Assembly (NCBI RefSeq): GCF_026210795.1
Contig: NC_089460.1
Location: forward strand, 1,756,001-1,820,000
Length of the DNA: 64,000 nt
Reading direction: 5' to 3'
Source: Rhizophagus irregularis
Lineage: Eukaryota; Glomeromycota; Glomeromycetes; Glomerales; Glomeraceae
The position numbers were made by a program, and so were the translations under genes. Shown one piece after another: positions 27,119 through 39,597 of this stretch (position 1 is the first letter of the stretch; each line of letters starts with the position of its first letter). The notes below the pieces were generated by a model that saw nothing but the letters and a program-made list of their open reading frames with translations, had not been told where the DNA came from and did no database searches.

Positions 27119-27898
27119 ATCGGATCTCTAAAGTCTATAACTTAGGATACTCGATACTCTCATCAGAGAATACGTCTTTTCCCGTACAGTATATAAACGA
27201 ATAATTCGTATTATCTATTTTATCAACATTAACAAAAGCTAAAAAAAAAAAATCGTCAAAAAATAACTCCAAATTTTTCCAACAGTCACATGACTTTTAC
27301 ACGTTTTTTTTTCGAAATAACGCGTAATAAGTTACAGACTTACAGTATCATGTTAATTTTATAGAAAAATGTAAAGGTGAACTGGTCTTAACGAAGAATG
27401 GGTTATAACTTATAAGATAATATGGTCAAATAATTAAAGCTTAGAATTAATTAAGACAATTTTGTGATTAGTACCACTTTTTTGTCGTACGATTTTTGTG
27501 AAAACTTTGTTCGACTTTAAATAGATGACACACAGATCTCTTTAAGGAATTAAGGTATTCGGCAGCTTATAATATGAATATTAGCCTGTATATTATTTTT
27601 TTTAATGTCGTGCAAATTATAAATCGTTCTAACGAAGTTTAAAAAATAATTTTATTATTTATTTTCAAATAGGTTGAAGCATATTTTCTTAAAAATATTA
27701 ACAATTATTTTGGTATTTTAATATATGGGATCCAGATACGTGAATTAATGGATTCTTTTAAAAAATACACCAAAAAAATAAGTATCTTTTTAAAATAATA
27801 AAAACTTTATTATCCAAATTTATTTACTTTTCAGGTCACTCTAAGGTAATTTCAAAATTGTTAAATGATCTAAGATGAAAATGCTTTTTGAACAAGCC
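27119..27898. other. A+T-rich spacer
   Basis: No gene or element recognised between the three-copy repeat and the small hAT-like element at 27899. Confidence 0.5.
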
Positions 27899-28030
27899 CA
27901 GTGATGTGCTCTTGGCACTATTGGAAGCACCTTTAGAAAGATTGGAAGCATAATTTTCTAATAAAACCATTTAGATTGAAAACTTCCAACCAAATTTTTA
28001 TATTATTGGAAGTACAAAAGCACATCACTG
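27899..28030. mobile_element. 132-bp hAT-like MITE
   Basis: Terminal inverted repeats begin CAGTGATGTGCTCTTGG at the left and, read inward from the right end, CAGTGATGTGCTTTTGTA, followed on both arms by ATTGGAAG or TTCCAAT motifs. The flanks are AACAAGCC and GACAAGCT, an 8-bp target duplication with two differences (ACAAGC shared). The CAGTGATGTGC end is typical of hAT elements in general. No coding capacity, so it would depend on a transposase elsewhere. Confidence 0.75.
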
Positions 28031-29032
28031 GACAAGCTGAAAGTGCTGCTTCCCCTGAAATGTCAGTCGCAATTCTTTATTGTAACCATCAATATGCAAT
28101 CTAATGTAATCCATTCAAGAATTCTAGCCTACGCGATGGAAATTTTTAGCAAATCCTCCAATAAATATTCCTATCAATAGAATGATAGAATGTTTAGTAA
28201 AATCAGTTTGCGGTCTTTAAATTTCTGTTTGTGATTCCTTCGACAAAACCAAAGATTAATGTGATTAGTAGTGGGTCGAAAAAAACTAGTAGTAAGAATT
28301 AATTCATAATTTTTTAGAAAATTCTTGTAAATAGTTAGCAGAAAATTGATTCCTAGTTATTAGTAATTTCAGTTATGCTAATTTTTTTTGGTTTAAAAAA
28401 CGTTATGATACCCATTCGGTTCGTTTGAAATTTGTCTTAAAAATACTATAAATAACATGTGAAAAACCTGGATGAGACTGGTTAAACTAGTTGATCTTGG
28501 ATGAGAAAAATCCATTAATATATAAATTTACTATCTTACTCATTCATAGAATATTTTAAGTAGACCTTGGTAAACTCGAGATCGGTACCCTATATTTCAC
28601 AAAATCAGTAAAATAACTCCCCTCTAATATTGAATTCAATACTAATTCATTCTCATTCAGCCTTTCATAATGGCAATTTTATATTAAAATTTTGAACAAA
28701 AAAAAAAAAAGAAAGAAAAAAGGTGATAATGAGCGTTTAAATAACAAAAATATTAATTAATAAATTAAATAATTTTTATTATCTAACCTTAAATTTGTTG
28801 TTACAAAGAATTTTAGCAATGCTCTTACTATATTCTTATATAAAAGGCATTGATTGTTATTATTATTAAAAAAAAAGAAAAAAAAAACTATGCGATATTG
28901 TTTGATTTTTTATGTTAATTAAGAATTGTAATTTAAAAGATTTTAACAGTTAAATAGTTTTTTAAATTATATTTACATAACAAGAAATTATATCTTGTGA
29001 AATTTTTAAAAAGTTATGCATATGGGGGATTC
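28031..29032. other. Spacer including the 3' flank of the N-acetylglutamate synthase gene
   Basis: A+T-rich with poly(A) tracts at 28700-28730 and 28868-28888. The last hundreds of bases should contain the 3' UTR of the minus-strand gene that stops at 29033; I do not see a distinctive polyadenylation signal. Confidence 0.5.
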
Positions 29033-31002
29033 TTAAAATGAGGGTGGAATATTTTTGGCAGTTTCGACATAGTCTTTTAACTTATTAATACCATCATTTC
29101 CATACCAAAACATCATCCATTGAGTTCCGGGAATTCTATGATTACCATCGGATCTTTCAAAATACCTATGAAAAAACGAATAATTATAATGATTAATTAA
29201 AAATTCGGAAGTTTTTAAACCAAAATTTATACATCAAAATTTATACATCACAAAAAATTTATATATTACGTACCATTTGTTTACGCCATTATTGCACCGT
29301 GATCGCCACATCAAATTCGGATATCTTATTTGCAATTGTTTCCATAATATGTCCGCAATACCTATTCCTTGATTGTTAGGCGATACGGCAAATTTATCTA
29401 AGTAAGGTACATCACCTTCCATAGATACTATTGCAGCACCTTGGTAATCCCCTGTTACTATTACTAAATCTAACCTCTTCTTCATTCTATCAATAAAACC
29501 TTTAGTATCCAACTTTTTCCCGAATGAAGCCTCAATAAGAGAATTTAAAGAAGGTATGTCGATGGTTGAAAGTGAATTATGATAAGTGACCGGCATACCA
29601 TATCGGATTACTGTTGTAGCTGTTGATGGCGTTGTAGGTGCCATAAGTGGTAAAGATGATGAAAATAATGGTTTATCGGTGATTAGATTATTTATTAGTC
29701 CTCTAGGGGAATATGCTGGAGCCATAATTGCTGATGTAGTAGAAGGCAAGCCTTCCAAACAAGTTTTTATCATTTCAAAATTTTCAAGACCCGTTGGGTG
29801 GGTGAATTTCCATTGTGGATTCTCCTTATAACTTCTCTTAATATCCTCATATTCTTGTTGGATATTTATAAAAACATGAGATCCTTTCCTTTCTTCAGAT
29901 GGAACACCGCCTTCCGAATTGATAACAATGATTTTCATGGGCTCAAGGTATGAAGTTTTCAAATCTAAACATGCGTTTGATAAAGATCTTGAAAGAGCTA
30001 TCATCCCTGAATTTGGATGAATCGTTCTTTGCGTAGAAAATTCATCTAGAGCTACGGGAAGGATGATAGGAATGTGACCCAGTTTTAAGGAAGAATTTAA
30101 CCATGATAATGATACATCGATTGATGATGAAATCTGTTTGATATTATCAATTTTCTCAGATTCATTATGAGCAAGATTGAAAATACCGCTATATACAGGA
30201 GTGGCCCTTCCACCTGCATTCTCTAATGCTTCACAAACATTAGCACTGTCTTCCCTCATCCATGTTGTTAATTCACTGAATCGGGAATGACCGAGCTTCA
30301 ACAATTCACTCCATTCATCATTATCCAAAACAACAATCGGCATCAATCCTAAATTTTGTAAGCGAACCAATGTATTACTGATAGATTTTAAATCTAAAGA
30401 GGTAAAAGGACCTTGAACTTTAATCAAAGCAATATGTTCACATTTAGTTTCAAATAAAGAATCAACAAATTCTTTTTCTTTTGGTAAATGTTGTGGTTTT
30501 TCTAGTTGAACTTCCTTTAAATCATTTTCGGGAATAGCTGATTTCTTAATTTCTACGGAAGTAGAAGTAGATGGAACAGGGGGTTTTCTATGAGGTAATG
30601 TGAATCGTTTAATATATGACATTGCCTCCCTTTGACTAGGAGTCGTATTTAAAACTTCTAATATAAGGGACTTTGAAAAAAAAAAAGATTAATTTGAATT
30701 CAATACAAAGTTATTTACGAGCAAGCCTTTAAGAGAATATTAAGAACACATACTCTGAATTTGACATTGTTTTTAAAAATTGGAGTTTCCGTTTTTTGCT
30801 GCTCAACTAATGTCTATTCAATATAAAATAATATCATGAATTAATTTTTTATTTCCAAAGATAATAAATATTCATATCATTTTGATAACTTTACCTCTAA
30901 TACTGCTTTGGAAGCATGATATTTCCGTTTATAATGATAGTATGAAGAAGTTTTTGGTATAAACTTATTATTAAGAATTAAATTCTGCGGTAATCTTATC
31001 AT
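29033..31002 (-). CDS. ARG2: Mitochondrial N-acetylglutamate synthase (Arg2-type)
   Basis: Four exons on the minus strand: 31002-30895, 30813-30754, 30670-29274 and 29165-29033, with introns of 81, 83 and 108 nt (GTAAAG/GTATGT/GTACGT donors). All phases close into 565 codons. It makes N-acetylglutamate from glutamate and acetyl-CoA, the first step of ornithine/arginine synthesis. The N terminus (MIRLPQNLILNNKF, Arg/Lys/Ser-rich, no acid residue) looks like a mitochondrial targeting peptide. Residues about 120-360 form the amino-acid-kinase-like fold; the GNAT acetyltransferase domain is about 435-555, with KFAVSPNNQGIGIAD (acetyl-CoA loop, about 482-496) and MWRSRCNNGVNKWYFERSDG spanning the last splice. 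Length fits fungal Arg2 proteins. The ATG at 31002 was chosen because upstream exons supply the presequence; the internal ATG at 30622 would remove it. Divergent from the tRNA deaminase gene. Confidence 0.93.
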
Positions 31003-31631
31003 TTTTTATTTATATAATATGTAATGATTGATGAAAATGAAAATTCGAAAAAAGTAAAAGTAGTCTTTGATGGCAAAATACTAATTTATGTTTTAATTAT
31101 AATATATTCAATGTCACATGATTCAATAGTATTTATGTCATGATCATCATCTTTTGCCACATTACATTTTTATGGTATATAAAGAAGCGCGGGAATATTA
31201 TTGAGCATGTGTATCTAATCTTGATTGATTTGATTGAAGGGTATTGCGAATAAAATGATTCAATTATGATTATCAGGACGTAATCATAACGATTATCTAT
31301 GATCATTTTAATCATTTTAATCAAAATGATCAAAAAATTAATATAAATTTAATATAATTATGGGAAGATAAAGCACCGACCATTTTTAATAGATGCATCT
31401 AAACTCTTTTTGAAATTAATTAATAACATTATGTACACAATAATGTACAAACAAAGTAAATTATTGTCAATAATATTTGTAGGAGTAATAACTGGTCATT
31501 AATAATGCTCGTCATTCGCTCATTATCCATGTTATTTTCAATAGTATTTATAAAATTAGGTCAAGATCTACTTTATGCATCATAATTTATAATCCGTTTT
31601 TTCTCTATCTCTCAAATTTCGGAATTCTTCT
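31003..31631. promoter_or_regulatory. Divergent intergenic promoter region (ARG2 / TAD2)
   Basis: The 629 bp between the two start codons must hold both promoters unless they are further away. A TATATAAAG sequence at 31176-31184 on the plus strand is the most TATA-like element, but lies about 450 bp before the Tad2 start. ATGATCAT and AATCATTTTAATCA motifs recur at 31140-31330. Which gene each serves cannot be told from sequence. Confidence 0.5.
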
Positions 31632-32602
<971 letters not shown>

Positions 32603-33189
32603 TTATAGCTCGATAATAATAATAATAATTTCTTATTTTCAGTTACCAGATCACACAAGAATTATTTTTGTGATACAAAGTTCCATGAATACTTATTTCA
32701 ATTATTCATGCATCTTCTGTTTATTACAATTAATAAAATTAGTTAACTAAATGCCCCCTTTGTATTGATAATACATAATTCGTATAGGAGATGTTTTGTC
32801 AAAAAAAGTCTCGCCTTAATGATTACAAAAAAAAAGAATGAGAATGAAAGTTCCATACACCATACTAGATAAGTAATTTGTACACTTGGATTGCTGAAAT
32901 ATTATATGCTCGAAATAAATCCCCTAAACGAAAATATGATGTGTACTTAGTTGCATTTTATATAAATTCGTATTCAATTACGGAATGATCGATTAAAGGA
33001 TTGATAGAAAATTTGAGATCACCCCTTTCCGAAAACTCTAAAATTTTAAGAAATACCTCTCGTGCCACTCATGTTTCATAATAACAACATTGTGCTTAAT
33101 ACGTGATTACAGTGCAAAGATCTTTTCTTTTGAAAATTTTATATAATCAAAGCAAACTATATGTGACCTATATATAAATTATTCAGAAT
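32603..33189. other. 3' flank of TAD2 and spacer
   Basis: A (TAA)n run at 32613-32628 follows the stop codon closely and probably lies in the 3' UTR. Nothing else recognised. Confidence 0.5.
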
Positions 33190-33690
33190 CTTATATAACT
33201 TTTAAAATTTATATTAATAGTTTCAGATTAAAATATCAATATGATGTCCACTTTGTAAACTCCAAAATATATCATATATAGGTGTAATATAATCTGGATA
33301 TTCCAATAGAAAATTGTCCCATTTAATGAATCTGCTGCTATATATCTCCTGTTAGTTCTAAATAAAGCAAGTTCTAGCCTAATTAACATCAGTTTTATAT
33401 CCATCAGAATGTAATATTTGTTTAATATCATAAAACTATCTTAAATGTATTATTATATAAATTGATTAATATTGTAATACCATTTGAAAAGTAGAAACAG
33501 ATGTAATAATATCTTCAAAATGTTCTTTTTTCAATAATTCACAAATTACATTATATCAAATAATATATATTCCACCCATATTTTCATCTTTTTTATGTAA
33601 TATATCATTATATTTTACAAGATAATCCAAATATTATTTAATGAAATTTGACAAGTTACTTTTCAATAAAAAAATATATTATAAAAAGAC
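33190..33690 (-). pseudogene. Relic of an unidentified gene
   Basis: On the minus strand, coding-looking segments succeed each other in different frames and are broken by stops. From 33690 downward I read LSNFIK-stop-YLDYLVKYNDILHKK, then ICELLKKEHFEDIITSVSTF, then DIKQILHSDGYKTDVN, and finally WDNFLLEYPDYITPIYDIFW with SLQSGHHIDI near 33200. Composition (Asp, Glu, Lys, Trp balanced against hydrophobics) is much more protein-like than surrounding noise. I do not recognise the family. The switch of frame without clear splice sites argues for a decayed copy. Confidence 0.4.
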
Positions 33691-34427
33691 TATTATTTTC
33701 TTTTATTTTTTTTACATAAAAATTATTTATATTAATTTATAAAAAAATTTATTTCTTACCTAAATGATTTTTATCTTTCTGCATGTAGATTATTTTGCTA
33801 ATTATTTTTAAAAAAATAATTTTTGAAATTAATAATGGTGTAGTTAGCTAAAAAAAAAAGAGCTGAATTCCTGATTGCTAATTATTTGAACCAGTTTAAT
33901 TACAGAAATCCCCTGAAATTTTACATGATTTATACCTGAATCAGATTTAAATAACATTGCAGCTAATTATTTTTTGGCTAACTATAACCATTATTTGAAA
34001 TTATAATTTATAATTTTACCTACTCTATAAATTTACTTAGAAAATTTTAAAGTTTACATGAGGTGTTTAAACACAGGTCATGTGAAATATAATGACATCA
34101 ATGTCACACACTTGTCACACCCTTTTACTTTTCTATGTAATATATGTATTTAAGTATTTTTGAATGCTTTGCAAGTTTACTTAAGACATCAAAAGGGGTT
34201 TTAAATGCCATTTTTGACTTATATATGAAAAACTGTTTTTGCTGATCATTTTCTAAATTTTTTTAAAAGCGATTGGCAAAATCAATTATTCATAAAGGTA
34301 AAGTCAAAACTGACATTCAAAAGCCTTTACGTTCTTAAGTAAACTTGTGAAAGCAGGAAAAAATCCATTTATCTATTAATTTTAAAGTTTATACTTTTAG
34401 TCAAAATGGCAATAATCACATGACCTG
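33691..34427. other. A+T-rich spacer
   Basis: No gene or bounded element recognised. The bases 34428-34435 at its right end form the left target duplication of the next element. Confidence 0.5.
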
Positions 34428-34435
34428 GGTTCAAA

Positions 34436-34732
34436 AGGACCCCGGATATCTCCAAAACAGGTCATAAGTCACACTTTCGGCAGATTGGCCCTTTTTATTT
34501 TTAGGCCAAAAAATCGTTTTTTGTAAATATCTCGGCATCCAGTGGTCCAATTTTGATGAACTTTCTTTTAAATTGTAGAGCTAAATGAGGGCTACAAAAT
34601 AAAAAAAAGTTCATTAAAATTGAATTACTGGATGCTGAGATATTTACAAAAAACGATTTTTTGAGTTTCAGCAAAAAGGGTGTTTTTGGCCAAAAGTCCA
34701 TTATGACCTTTATATTAGATATCCGGGGTCCT
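34436..34732. mobile_element. 297-bp foldback MITE with perfect 8-bp target duplication
   Basis: Ends AGGACCCCGGATATCT and its complement AGATATCCGGGGTCCT-like arm (with a few changes inside), followed inward by GGTCATAA on both sides. The two halves are inverted along nearly the whole length: AAATATCTCGGCATCCAGTG on the left against the complement of CTGGATGCTGAGATATTT on the right. The flanks are identical: GGTTCAAA at 34428-34435 and GGTTCAAA at 34733-34740. An 8-bp duplication fits hAT, P or Merlin-type transposases; the terminal bases do not decide. A related copy lies at about 40855-41117 and a half copy at about 55794-55915. Confidence 0.85.
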
Positions 34733-34740
34733 GGTTCAAA

Positions 34741-35814
34741 TATCTCGTATTCAAATAGAAATTGCCATTTACTTAATATCTTAAGAAAAGTTATAAATAC
34801 TATTTTTAACATATTTGATAATTTATAACTTGGAAATGAGAAATATTAAATCTTAATTAGAGTGAAAAATAAATTTATTTTTAATATATTAATTTATTAA
34901 AAGCAAATAACTGAAAAATATTTAACAATTTTTAAATTATTTATTTTCTAAAAAAAGTAAAATAATTGAATTTTTAATAGAAAAAAATAAAAAATATCTG
35001 ACTTTTAAATCAAATATATATATATATATATTAATAAAATAATTATAGAAAAAAAAAAGTTTTTTGTTAAAAATAAAATTCAATATTTTATTAATTTTAT
35101 TATATTAAATATTCATTAAAGCAAATAACTGAAAATAACAATTTTTAAATTACATTTTTTTAAAAAATATAATGATTGAATTTTTAATAAAAAAAAAATA
35201 AGAAATATTTATTTAACTTTAATAAATTAAAAAAATATATATATTATATATTAATGAAAAAAAAAGTTCTAAAATTCAATAATTTATTTATTATAAAATG
35301 AAAAAATATTTTAAATATTATTAATAATTCAAATTAATTAACATCTGAAAGAAAAATATATTATTAATATTGCTTGAATATTAAATTATATCAATTTGTA
35401 AGTTTTCTTTATAATAATTTATATATATTTTACAAAATTTTACTTAATAAATAAATTTTACATATATAAAATACTGATTTGATCTTTAAAATTAAATTAC
35501 TTAGTAAATATTAATCTAATTGCTATAAAATTATTGTTATTTGATTCCTCTTAATGAGATTATTTCAATAAATTTAAGATCATTAAAATCTGATTACTAG
35601 AATCTGTAATAATAAAATAAAGTTAAAATATTTAATATTACACAAATTTTACATATATAAAATGTTAATTTGATCTTTAAAATTGGATTGCTCAATCCAA
35701 TTGTTATGAAATTACTTTCATTTAATAAGGTAAATTCAATAAATTAAAGAATATTAAAATCTGATTATTAAATTTTAAAATAATTATATTTTAATAAATA
35801 TCTCTTTATAATTA
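34741..35814. other. Very A+T-rich spacer
   Basis: Alternating TTAAT/AATAAA sequence with (TA)n at about 35013-35032. Two segments (34860-35040 and 35050-35290) share phrases such as AAAGCAAATAACTGAAAA and GAATTTTTAATAAAAAAAAA, suggesting an old duplication. Also TTTACATATATAAAATACTGATTTGATC repeats in similar form at 35458 and 35648. No coding potential. Confidence 0.5.
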
Positions 35815-36104
35815 TAGTCAACTCTCTATAAATACATCCCCCTTGGGATCAGGTATAAGAGTGCATTTAAAAAGGATAAGTATTTATAGAATACATATAA
35901 ATCTATATGATATTAATCTAAAATTAAGGTAATACAAAATCTTATAAGTAAACTATATAAAATTTTTTTATAAAGGATGCATTTACAGAATACATATATA
36001 TAAAAATCATGCATTTAGCATTAAAATCCAAGTTGAAACTAAATAAAAGGTGCATTTATAGAGGATGTGCATTTATAGAGGGTGCATTTATAAAGAGTTG
36101 ACTG
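35815..36104. mobile_element. 290-bp pogo-type MITE (TAGTCAACTCTCTATAAATA ends)
   Basis: Left end TAGTCAACTCTCTATAAATA and right end, read inward, CAGTCAACTCTTTATAAATG, followed by CACCCTC and repeated GTGCATTTATAGAG motifs. The TA dinucleotide on both sides (35813-35814 and 36105-36106) fits the Tc1/mariner/pogo superfamily. No coding capacity. Related ends occur at 52293 and 56691, and a similar CAGTCAACC start at 36564. Confidence 0.8.
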
Positions 36105-37322
36105 TATATATAATTACATATATATATAATTTTTAAGTAATTTGTAAATATAAATTATAGACTTTATATATAAAATTTGAGACATTCAACTAAATGATTA
36201 TATAGATAATATAATTATAATAAAAATAACTATAAAAAAAATTAACTGTATTTTATTTAATTATATTTTGTAAAAATTGCAATAGATTCAGTAATATTTT
36301 TACAGTTATAATATTTATAGCATTTCTTTAAAATAATAGTAATACTAAAATGTAAATTTTTAGAATATTTGAAATATTTGTAATTTTTTTAATCTTTTGT
36401 AAAATTTTAAAATAAACTATTATATTGTTATTCTGTTAATAAGTTAATTATAAATAATTATGTGAAATAATATTAAATATTTAGTTAAAAAAAATAGGTT
36501 TTTATAAAATTTTATATATAACAAAAAATATATAAAAATAATCTCTTAGTATAAAATTAACTACAGTCAACCCCTTTATTTATAAATATTTCCTATATAA
36601 ACACTTCTCTTCTTAAAGCACACATTTTTTAGTTCCAATTTTTTATATATAAAATACTTCTTTTATAATCACTTTATTAATTATAAGTATAATCTCATCA
36701 ATAATTAGTCCTATATTATAATAAATATATATAAAATTCTTCCTGCATAAGCACATAAATCATGATTTAATAAAATAACTAATAAAATATGTGTTATATA
36801 CATAGTTTGCATTTTAAATTATACATAACTAGTAATTCCCTATTTTCATATAAATACGTAATTCGTAATTCTGGTAACTAATTACCAGATTTTTTAAAAA
36901 ATACATAAATACGTAATTATTTATACTATATATAAATATTATTAGCTAATTATGATTTATGAATCATATACTTTTTTATATAAGTTATATGTATTTTTAT
37001 ATATAAAAATACTAAAACTATCAATTTTGACATTTTTTATGTATTTTTATATATTAGGGAATTTTTAGGATGCAGATCTATAAAGAATTACAAAATTTGC
37101 AATTCTTTGCATTTTTTTTGCATTTTTTTATGCATTTTTATGAAGTTCTGCAAATTTTGCAATTTCACAGATAATTGAATATTTTTTCATAAAAATCTGC
37201 AAAATTTTGCAATTTTACAGATTTCTGCAGATTTGTTAAGTAGTAATTTATAAGAATAATCAAAAGTTAAACTGTTACATTTTTAGTAGCTTATTTTTTT
37301 TTTTAGCTTTTATTAAATCTTT
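36105..37322. other. Very A+T-rich spacer with a solitary CAGTCAACC transposon end
   Basis: At 36564 TA is followed by CAGTCAACCCCTTTATTTAT, resembling the pogo-type ends, but I do not see its partner. At 36840-36900 CTGGTAACTAATTACCAG is a perfect palindrome. At 37070-37240 TGCAAATTTTGCAATTTCAC and related TGCAAAATTTTGCAATTTTA phrases recur. No gene. Confidence 0.5.
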
Positions 37323-37326
37323 TTAA

Positions 37327-37700
37327 GGGTAGAGTGTATCACGTGATACTTCATATAGATCGACTTGTCAAATTCCTTATTACATAGTAGCACTATTTTC
37401 TGTACAATATAAACTTTTGTAATACTTAACATAAATGGATAAAATTTATATCGTTAGAAAGCCACAATTTTGAACTTTTATTTTTTTAATTAAAAAAACT
37501 TCTTTTATAAAAAAAATCTTTAAAAAACACCTAATGAAGTTGCGACTAGGCATATATGTTTTTGTGACTAGGCAATCTTGAATTTTATTGGTTGTTAGTA
37601 TCAGTTGTATATTTAAAATGTAAACAAATGATCGGCAAACCTATAGTAAAATAATTTGCCACCCGCTACATATAAAAAATGATCGACATATACTCTACCC
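37327..37700. mobile_element. 374-bp piggyBac-like MITE in a TTAA duplication
   Basis: Ends GGGTAGAGTGTATC on the left and, read inward from the right, GGGTAGAGTATATGTCGATC. The element is bounded by TTAA at 37323-37326 and 37701-37704, the hallmark target of piggyBac elements. The palindrome GTATCACGTGATAC sits just inside the left end. The centre has AAGTTGCGACTAGGCATATA and GTGACTAGGCAATC as a short direct repeat. No open frame. Only one copy is visible here. Confidence 0.7.
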
Positions 37701-37704
37701 TTAA

Positions 37705-38064
37705 ATTTAAACTTTTTTTTAAGTTTTAAATTTTACTTTTTTTTCCTTTGAAATTATTCAAATTTATTTTTTTTTTGAAATTATTCAATTTTTACTACTT
37801 TTTTCTGTGAACTTATTCAATTTTATTACTTTACTTTAACAGTTATTTTTTCTTTAAAGTTATTTAAACTTGCTTATCATATAAATTGAAATGACAAGAT
37901 TTGATAGTATATGAAACTATTTAAAAAATATTTTTAATATTCTTTATTCTTCATTTTTATAGGTTTCAGTACTTCACAGTTTTTTAAAACTTTAAAATGG
38001 TAAGTTTTGCAATATCTTAAAACTTTAAATTTTTTTTATTTTTTATAAATGAATATTTCTAACT
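37705..38064. other. A+T-rich spacer
   Basis: Repeated TTATTCAATTTTTACTACTT-type phrases at 37745-37870. At 37930-37998 a sequence resembling one unit of the 102-bp array downstream (TTTAAAAAATATTTTTAATA then TTCATTTTTATAGG) appears in isolation. Confidence 0.45.
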
Positions 38065-38275
38065 AAAGCTCCGCATAAGCCAGCTTGAGCTGAATCAGGA
38101 TATGGCTCGGGTTCAATTCAAAAAATTATACAAAGCCAATCTGAGTTAAGCCACAAATTTTTATGGTTTAGTTTGATACAAGCTAAACTATGATAATACT
38201 TAGCTTAAATCAAATAAATCAAGCTGAATTATAAAAATTTTGGCTCAAACTAAATTAGGTTTGAGCTAATTTATT
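38065..38275. mobile_element. Truncated relative of the 1.28-kb TAAAGCTC-ended element
   Basis: TAAAGCTCCGCATAAGCCAG followed by CTTGAGCTGA, GGCTCGGGTTC and repeated AGCT/GAGCTAA phrases matches the end of the element at 45587-46867 (TAAAGCTCYGCATGAG with AGCT-rich subterminal DNA). I find no opposite end nor a duplicated flank, so only one end and some subterminal sequence remain. Confidence 0.55.
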
Positions 38276-38559
38276 TATTTATCATTTCAAAAAAAAAGTT
38301 GGTTTACTTTAAATAAAATAAGATTTTTTAAACTAAATCATAAAAAAAAACTAATCTTATCTCGATTTATTGAAAAGTACTTGTTAAATTAAGCTTTTTA
38401 TTTACTTTTTTGTATTTATAAAATAGTATTTAAAGTGTAAATTTTAATATTGAAAAAATAGTCAAAATTCTAATTAGTTTAATTTTACATGACATAATTA
38501 AAAGTTGATTAAAAAAAATCTAAAAATTTTTATTTTTATTTTATTAAAAATCATACATA

Positions 38560-39240
38560 AAAAGTTTCAAGAAGAGAATTTGGCATTTATTTAAAGAAAT
38601 ATTAAAAATGTTTCTTTATTCTCTATTTTTATAGGAAATGGTCTTGAAGACCTTAGATAAGTTGTAATTTAAGGGTGTTACTTAGAATGATTACCTTGAG
38701 AAACATTTTTAATGTTTCTTTATCTTTATTTTGTAGAAAATGGCCTAGATCTTAAATAAGTTGTAATTAAAAGATGCTATTTAGAACTTATTTAAAGAAA
38801 TATTTTTAACATTTCTTTATTCTTTATTTTTGTAAAAAACGGTCTTAAAAACCTTGGGTAAGTTGTAATTAGAAGGTGCTATTTGGAATTTATTTAAAGA
38901 AATATTTTTAACATCTCTTTATTCTTTATTTTTGTAAGAAATAGCTTTAAAGATCTTGGGTAAGTTGTAATTAAAAAGTGCTATTTGAAATTTATTTAAA
39001 AAAATGTTTTTAACGTTTCTTTATTCTTTATTTTTGTAGAAAATATCCTTGAAGACCTTAAATAATTATTAGTAATTGGAAGTACTATTCAGAATTAATT
39101 TAAAGAAATGATTATATACCATCTTTTTATTCTTTATTTTTGTAAAAAATATCCTTAAAGACCTTGGGTAATTGCTAATTGAAAGGTGTTATTCAAAATT
39201 AAAAAAATGGCTTTAACGTTTCTTTATTTATTTTTAAGTG
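38560..39240. repeat. About 102-bp tandem array with exon-like modules, six copies
   Basis: Six units of about 99-105 bp, each composed of TATTTAAAGAAATATTTTTA, ACATTTCTTTATTCTTTATT, TTTGTAG, a core similar to AAAATGGTCTTGAAGACCTT, then GGGTAAGTTGTAATTA. The core is a 13-bp palindrome GGTCTTGAAGACC in the best copy (38640-38653). The core is preceded by a pyrimidine-rich tract ending in TAG in three copies (units 1, 2 and 5) and followed by GGTAAG in two (units 3 and 4), so a unit looks like a 22-nt exon between an acceptor and a donor, with one or other site decayed in each copy. No long frame runs through it. A plain minisatellite is the simpler reading. Confidence 0.8.
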
Positions 39241-39597
39241 AACTGTAAATGTATTTTATAACTTTAAATAATAATTTATAACCAATTGATTTTTTAATTT
39301 TTATATCATTGTAATTAAATTAACTAATATAAATACCTATATTTATAAAAATTTTACTTTTTTTTATAAAAATGGCTGTTTGAAAATTCCACTGCAAAAG
39401 TAGCAAAAGTAGTTAATTATCTATTATTAGATGTTAAACTAATTTGATAACTTACCAAGTTGTAATTATTTATAAATAGTTATTATTCAGATGTTAAAAA
39501 AAAAAAAAGAAATTTTGATAATTTAACATTTGGTAATCCAATTTAATTCATTTATTTTATATTTTCATTATCCAACAAAAAATATTTTATATACTAT
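39241..39597. other. A+T-rich spacer
   Basis: Nothing recognised between the 102-bp array and the hAT relic. Confidence 0.45.

Noticed and set aside
29234-30622. Acetylglutamate synthase as a single 462-codon exon starting at 30622
   Set aside because: Upstream in-frame codons and two further exons give the presequence, and the last 15 codons of that frame run into an intron; the four-exon model fits the family.
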